Below are positions 22,194 to 33,500 of a stretch of DNA of 64,000 nt, one piece after another. The DNA is from Escarpia spicata (lineage: Eukaryota; Annelida; Polychaeta; Sabellida; Siboglinidae), in NCBI GenBank assembly GCA_963995525.1, contig OZ023207.1, positions 27,664,801-27,728,800 of the forward strand. The letters run 5' to 3'. The notes beneath the pieces were generated by a model. The model worked only from the letters and a program-made list of their open reading frames with translations, was not told where the DNA came from and did no database searches. The first letter of the stretch is position 1, and every line of letters begins with the position of its first letter. The position numbers were made by a program, and so were the translations under genes.

Positions 22194-24150
22194 AGATGCG
22201 CGCCGACCTAGGCAACAATAGACCTTTCTATGAGTCAGTATGTTTAGTGTATAGCCTATTTCGCCAAATCCCGGTCCCTCAATGATCATCTGATGGCTGA
22301 AACGTGCTGACAGACAAGGAACAGATCATGTATTGAAAGACTGAGCACTATGGAAATATATATTTCGAGACAAGCGCCTGGCGCAAGAAACCTCCATAGC
22401 AAACATTTAATAGCAAGGTGTGATGTTGGCCATCCCAATAAAAAAGTCAGTTGTTCAATTGCACTGTTGAAGTGCCCCATAGCTCCGGACATCAACTGTA
22501 TTCTGGTAGAGGTATAAAAGCTAGTAGGAGACATTCTTCCGGAGACGCTCACGGACCTGTTCTCGCTGTGTTGGGAGAAGTGAGTGTGCCAAAGGACATG
22601 CGGGATGTTGTAATTGTCTCCCTGTTAAAGAATAAGTGGGAAGTCTGAATGTTTGAACTAAATATGTATCACCCTATTGTCCATAGCAGCCAAACTACAA
22701 GACCGTGAAGTATTGGGCAAACTCGTCAAACCATTACAGCGGGAAACCTCCCGGAAAGCAATGACAGGGAAACTATTAGCCCGTGTTGTCTTGGACAGAC
22801 TAGTCAAAGCCATTTCAACGGAAAACCAGAACACCATTGTCAGACACCTCTTCGACATATCTGATGAGTTATCATACTTTGGAAATGCCATATTAAAATT
22901 ATGCAACAACAACCAAAGATGTTGCAACAGCCTAAGTAAAGCCAACTTCTCATTCGGTCGCGTGCAGAAATGTGTATGGCACGACAAAGCACTGCGTCTG
23001 TCAACAAACATATATGTATAAAAGGCAGTCGTCACTACTTTTATATATGGGGCAAAAGCGGGGGTCCTCTGCAGAAAGCAAACACAACTGCTTGAACGGT
23101 ACCATCAGCGACGTCTGCATTCTATCGTGGAAATTTGTGTCTCCAACTTTGAAGTCATGGGAAAGGCAAACCTCCAGACCATCATGGATGACACGAGAAT
23201 GCCAAAAACTTCGCCAGAGCAAGCGACACAGAGGAGCCCGCCGCATGAGCTTCAAGGACCAGCTGAAGCGACAATTCACACAGCAAATGTGGACCATAAA
23301 GGCCGGTAACAGCTAGCAGCAAACATATACAACTGAAGAGCGACTACCAGAAGAGAAGCCCATGACTTTGAACGGAGGAGGGCGGAGGGAAGAATTATCA
23401 GGCCAAGGCTACATTTGACAAAACCTGCTCCAGAGCCTGCAAATTCAGGATATGCATATACAGCCACCAGACGGCGTACAGCCGTCAGCAGGGACATATA
23501 AATTCCTACTTGTATTTGTAAGCAAAAGAATCTGCCATCATTATAATTATGGATGCATGTTTACAAATCCATCACAAATGAACATATTAACAAAGAAGTG
23601 AAATGTTAAACGTTTTGGGCAGTCATTATGAGGGGATATTTATTGTTTTATTAAATTAATTATTTGTTTTACATATGCCATTTGTTATTTACATTTACAA
23701 TTCATAATGGAAGTCATTTGTTATTTGAATGATCGTCATATTATTCATATATTGCGTTTATTTACTGTTTGATGTAATACCTAAATGTTTTATATATGTT
23801 GTCACAATAAGGCGATCTGTAAATTGTATTTCCTTCCGCAACTATACACCGACACAAGAGGCAATAGTGCACAATGTGTTGAATGAATTTATGTTAACAA
23901 TTATGCTATTGTGTTCGTGTTGTTTTCGGGTTTTTCCTATCTTCCATTCTGATAACATTATGTAAAGTGAGACATGCCATCGCGTTATTTAACGTATATA
24001 GTCAGGATAATGTAATTATGTTTTACAACGAAAGTCGACATTATGTTTTTGTAACACCGCCTTTTCGAGTAGATTATTATTGATTCGATGGAAAATTTAA
24101 TACGTATGCTCTACACACATGACTTAATTTCTAAAAAAATATTATCTAAG
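22194..24150 (+). mobile_element. Decayed LINE-like repeat, copy 2
   Basis: Starts GATGCGCGCCGACCTAGGCA, as in copy 1 at 7,812. RT remnants read PKDMRDVVIVSLLKN near 22,590 and RVVLDRLVKAISTENQ near 22,780. After a deletion of the catalytic core it continues with the tail (SKANFSFGRVQKCV, KRHRGARRMSFKDQLKRQF). Its 3' part, 23,580-24,150, matches 9,780-10,350. Copy 2 lacks the nested LINE of copy 1. Both lack the catalytic core, suggesting they come from one already deleted source. Confidence 0.7.
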
Positions 24151-27100
24151 TTCTAAAAAAGGTAATTCAACCAGAGAAGGAGAGAGCTAAACAATGTGTA
24201 CTTGAGATGATAGGGGAATAAAATAAGTTCCAGGAAAAATACAAATTAAAAACATTAGTATTTGTAAACTGCTTGAGGCCAAAATCAAATTTGAGAAGAA
24301 TACAGCTGTTTTTGTTTTATATTTGATAATGTTCGCGTTCACGTGTCCAGTAGACGACGCATCTGACATTATGGTCTCACGAACATGTCTGAGTGTTTTG
24401 CTGACTGGTTCCGTTTGGTGAAACCAGACGCTGACTTATCACATAACTAATGACGCAGACGTTCATGTTAATTATTCGTTGATATGTTTAAGTATAGTTA
24501 CGCCCAGTCTACGTATTCATCTGCCATAATATGACTAATTACCACAGTCTATGTGTGCAACATAAACACATTATAGCAATAACATTTTAGCAAACAGTTC
24601 AACCTGGTATCATTGCAATAAAAGCTAGCCATAAAACTCGTTATTTTAAAGCCGCCATTAATATGTAATTATCATACAAAAAGTAAAGGCAGTTTATTAC
24701 TTCCATTATTAATAATTGTTTTAATCATCATCATTGTGTAGTGTATCCTGGTTGGGCGAATACCTCAGCATGTCGTTTCGATAAATGCCTGTCTTGCGCT
24801 ATTCTCTGCCAGAAGGTGCCTTTCCAGTACACTTCTAGTACGTCTATTCACCGTCTCACCTGTCTTCCTATAGATCGTTTCCATTCGTAAGATCTCGAAT
24901 AGCAAGTTTATTTTTCCCAAACAAGATAGATAGGCAAATATCTCCGCAGCGCCCATTGCCTGTTGGCATGACCCCTGACGTAGTGATCCAAGTGCTTGGT
25001 AGAAAATGTAAACAACGATGCATCGAGCTCACCATATGCGTCGAAATATGTTGATTATCAATAATCGAGCGAAGCAGTAATTATTGTAACGTTGCTTTTA
25101 TGGGGTGTTACGCGGACATATATTGGCTTCATGCAGATTTTTAAAGTTTTAATTCAACAGTTGTAGTGCGAAATGTGCAGCACTAGTGGAGAATATTTGT
25201 GATCAGAATCATGACTCGTGTACTCGACGAAACGTGACAACTGCAGTATTCATTGTTCTCAATGACATTGTTATTGAGTCGTAAGTTACCGTTGGTGCAT
25301 CTCGAGTGCACGCATTACTACTAAATGAGTTCACTTATTTAGACAAACGTCTAAAATGATGTCGTGCCATTTAAAGCTTTTGTATGTTCCTTCCCTCCGA
25401 ACCTACTTGCAAGGTAAGAATAAGTAAACAATAAAGCCTTGTGTTTTGTTAAATAATGTGTCCCTACACATTTAAGTGCTAAAATTATTATGAAGAAATG
25501 CTCTTAAGTATATTCCATAATTACAACAACAAATCGTAACATTGTAATTGTTTTTGTGGGTAATGTTTATTTATTAGGCACTGCATAATTATTATTATGA
25601 TTATAAGTTAGAAAAGTGAAACCACTGTTATCGTGTTGTGGCTATTGGGGTATAATATGTCAATATATACTTTAAAATTATAATATTTTTGATAAATGTT
25701 TATTGTAGAAATTAACATAATTACACAAAAATAGACAATAATAATGTGCATTGGGTACAGGCACCAATACAATACGTTTCAGTCTCATTAAAACTTACAA
25801 CAATTTACGACCAATAGTTCTCTATCATCGCATCAACTACTTTGATGCATCGATAATTTAGTTATACCACTACACGTATATGTTTGACAGCTTAACATGT
25901 GTTAATATGTAGGCTACACATGCAACCTTACAATAAACAATTCGATTAATTTGATTAGCACGTAAATATATATTACAAATATTATCAAGCTGGGAACAAA
26001 CAACAGCAACAATTTAAGTAAAATGTGTCACTTCTAAAATAATAAGAATAAAACATTACACATTGTGCACCAAATAGTCCGTCAGAACCACACATTGATT
26101 ACAGTAAATTAATATTTAGTAATAGTTAATACATTAATGAAAAAAGAAACAAAGTCATCGCAATTATTTACAGTAATGCTTTATAAAATGCAGTAAACTC
26201 ATATCATGCCAATATTTTACTAATACATATGGTACGTCATAAGTATTCAATGAAATTTTACTGGATATAAAATGAGATCGGCTAAAGTAAGGAGGGTATT
26301 AAGTAAAAGAAATAGCGTTCTGACCTTTTTTCGTACCATTCCATATGTCATACACACATTTTAAAATGAGATGTAAGATCAACAAAAACTGATGTTTCTA
26401 GTTTAACAATGATTTGCATACACAAAGTGTTACCAATTATTCATATTAGCGTCGATTTGATTTAAAAGCATATACATCTTAATGTAATCTAACTCGTAAT
26501 GTATATGTGGTTACCAAACGTCCATTTCAGATGAATCACTCTCGGGACATTTCGCCTACTCTTGTTTTTGAAAATATTATATATGAAACTTGAAATATGC
26601 AGTTATTCCTCAGTATTAATGCTTGTAATGGATAATAAATAGTATTAGCATTAGAACGTCGAAGCCTCCCTGGCGCACCTCCATCCCGCTTAAGACATTG
26701 TGAGGGACATTGTATAATGCGAACTTTGCGATGCAAATGATCGACATTTTTATGATATACATATTTGCGATATAACAACACTGCGTTACCCTGAAGTGTA
26801 CACTTTGGAGTAATGACTCAGATAATTGACCCAGCGTGCTATTGCGTTAGGTCGTTTAAAAAAACCAAGAATCCCGATGACAGGGGTGTTTTATGTTCAT
26901 CTAAAAGTACGAGCAGTACCACAGTATGTACAAACCGCATAGAACAATGGATTTGTTGTACTAAGCATACCATATTTGAAATGTATTTATAGATGTCAGT
27001 CTAAGGAGAACAATTTTTATAGTTGAGGATAATTGTAAAATTAGCTATAATATAATAATTGGTTAGTTGGAACCTCCACAGTTCCTTCATCAGTGTTAAT

Positions 27101-27240
27101 ATGCGCAAAGACATGTTGCCATGTGATGACGTCGAGTGACAATCACCGAATTTCACTTAATTAATCATTAATCAGGATCTGTTTTCATTCACTCGTACAT
27201 CACTTTAAGTGCTAATTCCAATCAAGACGTGTTGTTTGGC
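24151..27240. other. AT-rich non-coding stretch upstream of the esterase relic
   Basis: I looked for the esterase exon that should encode the HGGG oxyanion motif and did not find it, so upstream exons are lost, too decayed or farther left. A 63-codon minus-strand ORF at 24,765-24,956 has no recognisable features. 25,352-25,412 has a good splice donor (TTGCAAGGTAAGAA) behind a short open frame, but nothing links it to the esterase. Confidence 0.5.
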
Positions 27241-27246
27241 ATTCAG

Positions 27247-27433
27247 GCGACACTGTTGGATGAAATTTAGCGGCTGCAGTGACTTTGAAATTCCGGGACA
27301 TGAATTGGCGGCCTCGGATCAAGCTGCAGGTACTGATCTACCCGCCTCTACAGACCATCGACTTCATGACCCCGTCGTATCAGGAGAACGCGTGTGATGG
27401 GGTCATGGAGCACGCGTTGATGCGTGAATTATG
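27247..27433 (+). pseudogene. AADAC-like esterase pseudogene, internal exon with the nucleophile-elbow region
   Basis: Arylacetamide deacetylase/neutral cholesterol ester hydrolase-like enzymes are ER-bound serine esterases of the alpha/beta-hydrolase fold. The 187-base exon has an acceptor (TTTGGCATTCAG) and a donor (TTATG/GTCAGT). It reads NLAAAVTLKFRDMNWRPRIK, then LQVLIYPPLQTIDFMTPSYQ, ending with MRELW split after its second base. Family members read GDSAGGNLAAAV; here the codons give G-D-T-V-G-stop-N-L-A-A-A-V. The nucleophile Ser is Thr and a Gly codon is TGA. The exon joins in phase to the exon at 45,207. It is a clear pseudogene; upstream exons are not seen. Confidence 0.85.
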
Positions 27434-27603
27434 GTCAGTACTTCGAACCGTTTGATGCATATCATAGGTGCAAACACCTGGAAATTAAACTGCACATATT
27501 GTTAATGTGATCGAGTGCATCGGTTTATTTTTATCACTTAAACTATTTAAACAAATGTTTCACCAACTTATTAATTATTATTAATCATAATAATATTAGT
27601 AAT

Positions 27604-27618
27604 TATTAATAACATATT

Positions 27619-27675
<57 letters not shown>
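27604..27675. repeat. (TA)n microsatellite at the left end of the 17-kb intron element
   Basis: About 70 bases of alternating TA. A similar tract lies at the other end (44,705-44,820). Confidence 0.9.
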
Positions 27676-27729
27676 AGTCTAACTGCAGCATACGTCGACC
27701 AGTATATACTGGACCGCTTTATGCAGACC
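27671..27729 (+). repeat. Left terminal inverted repeat of a candidate 17-kb DNA element
   Basis: TCTAACTGCAGCATACGTCGACC and GCTTTATGCAGACC match the reverse complement of 44,650-44,709 with a few mismatches and a small indel. Further GTCTGC/GCAGAC motifs follow at 27,858 (GGTCTGCCTAAA) and 27,893 (CGCAGACCGG). Confidence 0.65.
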
Positions 27730-27884
27730 AGGCATATATTTTTATTTAGTACATTTTCCAACGATGTAAAGGTGGAACATTGTTTGTAACACTAATTTAT
27801 AACACATACTGAAAGTTCATTGAAATATTTCAATGAATAAAATATATACAACAAATTCGGTCTGCCTAAAAACTGTATGCATAG

Positions 27885-28334
27885 ATGCCGACTTACGCAG
27901 ACCGGAGCGAGACCGGAAGTTGTATATATTTGGTTAGCCTTTTTTGCGGTAGATATTCGCGACAAATAAACAGTGAAACACAGTTGCAAAATGTAAACTA
28001 CCGTAAGTCGAAGGCCGATACCAGTAAAGTTCTGTTTGAACACGGGATGTCTCAGTGCGATAACAACATTGAACGACATTTAATACACAGCGTCGTACAC
28101 GAGACTGACGGTATTGCCGACGCGGCGACGGCGGAGTATTTTATGCGAGGACGATTTAATAATTTATTCGAAGCGGACAACATATATACATATACACCAG
28201 CCGATAGGAATTACCCGGAGTGTTTATACTATGGACATTATTGTGGACAATATTTAGTGTCTGCATTATACGAACATAATTATAGTAAGCGAAAAACCTA
28301 TTATGTTGTCATGCTATTAGTATGCAGTGAATGA
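27885..28334 (+). CDS. Unrecognised ORF of 149 codons next to the left inverted repeat
   Basis: It starts MPTYADRSETGSC and ends YYVVMLLVCSE. The composition is ordinary and not repeat-like: acidic and aromatic stretches such as FNNLFEADNIYTYTPADRNY and ECLYYGHYCGQYLV, with no transmembrane segment, signal peptide or known motif. The open frame is longer than neighbours of similar AT content would give by chance. It lies about 155 bases inside the left TIR and on the strand opposite to the micro-exon gene. It may be a transposon gene, an exon of a longer gene, or chance. Its start codon overlaps one of the GCAGACC motifs. Confidence 0.4.
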   Translation: MPTYADRSETGSCIYLVSLFCGRYSRQINSETQLQNVNYRKSKADTSKVLFEHGMSQCDNNIERHLIHSVVHETDGIADAATAEYFMRGRFNNLFEADNIYTYTPADRNYPECLYYGHYCGQYLVSALYEHNYSKRKTYYVVMLLVCSE

Positions 28335-29361
28335 CGGGAATACGCGGGGCGGTCGCCTCAGACATTTCGCTGCCTGCTCTACCCTTTTACCGTGCCTGCG
28401 TCAGTGTGTTGATTCTTCGAAATGAATTAATTCGGCTGGCTACAATCACATCGGACAGTATATGAACATTTCTTGATAATTAATTAATAGTTTTCATAAT
28501 TCGTAAGAGTTGGTGTTATATTAAAAGTCAGCTGAGCGATGGTTACATATGGATGTCTACGTGCATGCCTAGCGGCCATAGGCATAGGCAAAGCAATAAT
28601 CCGTCCTATACCTGCTAACGTGTAAGTTTCGAGAGTCCAGGTTCACCAAAAGCCTCCAATTGCATACCCCATTGGGACCTCCAACTGCACCCCTTAAAGG
28701 CCAACAAATAACCTTCAACTGCACCCACCTGACGACCAACTGCACCCATCCATTAAGCCTTAAGGCCTCACCAGAAACTTACAACTGCATATATAAAAAC
28801 CTATAATCTGGGAGATTTTGTTCTGTTTTCCGGAATACTGGGAGTTTCACAAGTCCTAGAGAATTGGTAGGTGATATTTAAAAAAAATTTGTTTACATTA
28901 CATTTTTTTATTATTCGTAATAAATATAAATACAGCTAGTTAGAAAGCAAGTTACCTTGCACACAGTTATGTGTGTAAACAACACAAATATGCCTAGCTT
29001 AGAGGCCCAAGTTACTTAGCTTGTGTACCATAATGGCATTGCCATTTTAATGATTGTATAAAATGAACACCCACGATGATATTAATGATGATATGACAAA
29101 GTTGTTTTAATAAATCACCGAAATAAAAAATACTGTTTGTTCATTCATTAAAAACCAGTTTGATTCCAAGCACGTAATCATGTATGGAACACCCCGTCAC
29201 GAATACTACACAAATCCCAATTCTGTACCATAAAAAAAATTGTTTTTAGGTGGTCATGAGGGGATGTGGCAGGGGTCTCAACATCCCATCTCCCACCTAT
29301 TTTGGGGCCAACCTCTCACCATTTTTTACAACAGAAAAACATTAAAACTAATTGAACACCT
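28335..29361. other. Non-coding stretch
   Basis: No ORF. 28,640-28,800 repeats short CCAACTGCACCC-like phrases. Otherwise AT-rich and unrecognised. Confidence 0.5.
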
Positions 29362-29790
29362 GTTAATTCATGCTTCCAGTACAATTTTCAATGGAAGGGA
29401 ATTAATTAAGTAAACTAAGAGCAAATTATTTTCAATCAATTCAAGCAGCCATATATCAGTTTAAGTTTTTCATTTATTTCATACAAAATAGTACAGTAAT
29501 ATACATCATCATTTCTAAAGTATCAATAAAATAAAACTAACATAACAATACTATGCATGTACAAGCTTACAGGAGTTGTACACATACCTATTTCCAATAC
29601 TTTGAACCAGCAAATTCATGCTTCTAGTACCTTCATTTACAATGGCATGACATTTTTCTTTATCAATTCAATCAGAAATTTATTTCATACAAAACGGTAC
29701 AGCAATAAACATGGTGATCTTGTCCAATGTATCAATACAATAAAACTAACGTACTAATACTATGCATATACTAGTTTACAAGAGTTAATT
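29362..29790. repeat. Diverged tandem duplication, about 200-240 bp units
   Basis: 29,362-29,577 and 29,603-29,790 share ATTCATGCTTC-AGTAC, TTTATTTCATACAAAA-GGTACAG-AATA-ACAT and CAATAAAACTAAC. They differ by many substitutions and indels. Confidence 0.6.
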
Positions 29791-29947
29791 AACTGCACTG
29801 TACCCAGTTCATACACAGTAGCACAACATAACATGAAAACAAAATATAGTACTACTCTCAGTTTAGTGCAATAAGAGTATTCTTAAGTATAAATTTATAT
29901 CAAGTTAGTATCAGATATAGACTAGATAATATGTAAAGGTATACGAC

Positions 29948-30073
29948 ATTTCCAGTTGTGTCATAGTCATGTATGTGTATTTCCAGTTGTGTCATAGTCA
30001 TGTATGTGTATTTCCAGTTGTGTCATAGTCATGCATGTGTATTTCCAGTTGTGTCATAGTCATGTATGTGTAT
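29948..30073. repeat. 31-bp minisatellite, four units
   Basis: ATTTCCAGTTGTGTCATAGTC followed by ATGTATGTGT, repeated four times and nearly identical; one unit has ATGCATGTGT. Confidence 0.9.
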
Positions 30074-30518
30074 TTGCTTGACTAGGTCATAGGTGTCATA
30101 AAACAAAAACAGCGGTACTCAGCATTTGGGTAATCTACGTAATCCCTGTGACATGAACATGACTGTCATTACAATGCCTAGGTTGAGTACAAATGCAACA
30201 CAAGAAGATAATGAATGTATATGCCATAATTATACATCAATGACAAGCCTTTAACCATAGCCTGGTTAGTGTTAGAACAATATTGTGGCCTAAGTAAACC
30301 CATTTTTTTAATAATTCTTGCATACCATCAAAGTAGAAACAAACCCGGACATGCCGAGTCTTACAATCTTATTTATGCATGGAAAATAATATAGAGTACA
30401 AACCCCACCATGTTAGTGTTTATTGCCACTGGCTGGGAAAAACAGCTAGAAATAGACCAAAGGTTGAAACTACATTTTACAACAAAAACCACACAGCCCT
30501 TTATCGATGCTTGCCATT

Positions 30519-33500
30519 TCAGAGTGACATTGCCACCATGCATTTGTTGAGACGCCTTTGTTTTGTTTTCCACCTGTTGAATAACAGAGCTCTTGTTTTC
30601 ATATAGACGGAATGATTATCCAGATGCTTTAAGCATGGTGGCATCGACGCGCTGATGAAAGCCATGGTTTCCACTTTGTCTGAAAAGAAACATTAAAACG
30701 TTATATTACAAAACACTTTACACAATTTTTTTACTGCAAAAAAATTTGCGACGTAACCGTTATTGTTAAGGCTATCCAAGAAAATAGTCTTGAAAAAATA
30801 CTTTAAACGTGTCTTTGCTGTAGTCTGACAGATTTTTTTTTACTATCAATATAGTTCACAGTTATAACAAACACATATCTCTAAATCACATTTGTTCACA
30901 AAAAGTGCATTTATAAAGTAATATCCTGCTTATCTATTATTAATGGCCATTTAGAGAATATTCAATTTAGTGTATTTGTAATTTACACATCTCTGGTAAT
31001 ACTAAAGTGATATCATTCATGTTTACATTGTTGTGTTCTGTATTACTCTCTCCATGCACTAACATCCTCATATTTTTAATACATTTATTTGTAATGTATT
31101 AAACAAAATTGTCGGTATTCTTATGGCATAATGCAAGGTAGTCTAATAGGATAATGAAATAATGATTTGCTACAGAATATTAATGGTTGGATTCCATAAA
31201 AAGTATGTTAAGTTTCATCATCTACTCCAAGTACGTATGTATCTTGCCAGCATGGTTGTTCTTACTTGGCAAATTGCCCTTTGTGCCATGTTCTGCTCTT
31301 TGTCCATTGAAGAAAGACTGGAAATGCTCCACAAGCATAACGTTATCTACCTCCTGCCAATGGAAGTTCTTTGCTGAAAGTGACACCATTGTAGCAGTAA
31401 AACCAGGAAAACATGTTACGTAAATTGTATACATATTACATAATTAATAGGCCTGTGCTTTTCAACTTGCACAGCTAAAGGAAAATTATTTATTCACCCT
31501 GTTTCTGACTTGCTGAGTAAATATGTAACTGAACTTACATTATCAATGTTGTATCTTAAAAGTCTGGACAGATTTTAGTTTCTGAATTTTAATAAAGATT
31601 ATTAATATTATGAAAGAATAGCAGAGACCTCTCAAAATCCTGATTCTTGTTCAACGGAGCTGTCAGGACTTTTTGAGGTATGTGTTCTTTTTGTTCATAA
31701 TGAATGTAAAATAATCCAGGATCAATATACATGCTGTCATTATTATTTTAAGCATTGAAGAGGAAATAATAACGTAGACAAAAATTCTGATTGACTGGTC
31801 TAGCAGTGATTATTGTTTATAGATTGCATCATATGAAACAAATTGTTTTATTTGATATACAAAACAGTTAATATACTCATCCTTCATCAAATGACTTTTA
31901 AAATGTTTCTATGCATAGATGTTACTTGTGAATTTGCAAGACTTCTGTAATTCCTTACAAAATCATGTGTACCTTTTTTCTTTGGTTGTGGCACTGCTTC
32001 CTTGTCACTGTTGGTGTCAACCGCTGCTGTTACAAAATAAATTACTGTTAATTGACAACCAATATAGATGCAATAACCAGTTATTACTGATGTTATAAAC
32101 GATTGAATTGCCAAAACAAATTGCTACATGTTGCAAAATAAAATAGTAAACAGGTATTTTATATATGGTCATGCGTAACACTTAAAAAGTCAAAGCCCAT
32201 AACCACTTTCTTGAATTTAATAACATTCCAACAAACAACTTATTGCAATTGTACGATGGTATTTGCTATCAATTAAATAAGTTTTAAAAATCATCCCTTC
32301 TACCCTATCACATATATACATACATATATATGTGAAACATCAATGAATTTAGATGGATATGATAGTGGTTCATTACTTTCTTTCAATCATAATGCAAAGT
32401 CACCTCTCTTTCTATACTAGACTATATGCGAGGGGAAGGACGTTGTTGTATGTCTACCGGGGGCTAGAATAGAGCATGTGACCGAAAGGGTAGAGAAGGT
32501 ATTGGGGTATGGCAAGGGAGGGTCTATACTAGTACACGTAGGAACAAACAATGCAGACAAGGAGGGAACAACTGGGATAGTTCAGAAGCACAGACATCTA
32601 GTGAGGAAGCTAAAGAAGACAAGAGTGGAACAGGTTATTCTCTCAGGAATTTTGCCAGTAATGGGAGGAAGGGGGGCAAGATATAGAAACTGTAAGAGGA
32701 TGGCGATCAATGCACTAGTTGAGCAGATGTGTGAGGAAGAGGGCGTGGGATTCATAGATTTATGGGGGTACTTTGTTGGGAGAGAAGATATGTACATGAG
32801 AGATGGCCTCCATCTAAGTGGAAAGGGGGCAGCAGTATTCTCAGAGAATCTGCTGCGATCTGTTGACAGTGGGACAGGTTGCATCTATTTAAACTAAATT
32901 CGCAGGGGGGACTCACAGAGAAGCCTGAAACTGGAGGCATAGATAAAGACAGCAAAAATAATCCAGCAAAGAACAGTCTGGAAAACTGTTCTGAAGCTGG
33001 GTATAAATGTATTTGTTTAAATGCAAGGAGTATAGTAAACAAAAGAAATGAACTAAACATTATGGTAGAAGATATTGACCCTCACATAATAGGTATAACC
33101 GAATCATGGGCAACCACCGATATATCGGATGCCGAATTGGGACTGACAGGATATGTAATGTTTAGGAAAGATAGAATAGGAAGAAGGGGAGGTGGAGTTA
33201 TTTTATATATTAAAGAATCTATCCAGGCTTATGAAATAAAATTAGACAGAGAAGCAGATTGCGAAGAAGCTGTTTGGTGTAACATAGTTACACGAAACTC
33301 GACGTTAATGGTTGGATTAGTTTATCGAAGTCCAAACATAAGCATAGAAGAGAATGAAAAAATACAAAACGCTATAAGGGAAGTGAGCAAACGAGACTGT
33401 TATTATGGGGGATTTTAACCATGGACATATAAAATGGAAATCTCTACAGAGTATGGGTAGTGAGGACCACAAGTTTTTAGTTTTAGTACAAGATAGTTTC

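Noticed and set aside
24765..24956. 63-codon minus-strand ORF as a gene
   Set aside because: Short, isolated, without recognised motif or splice context.
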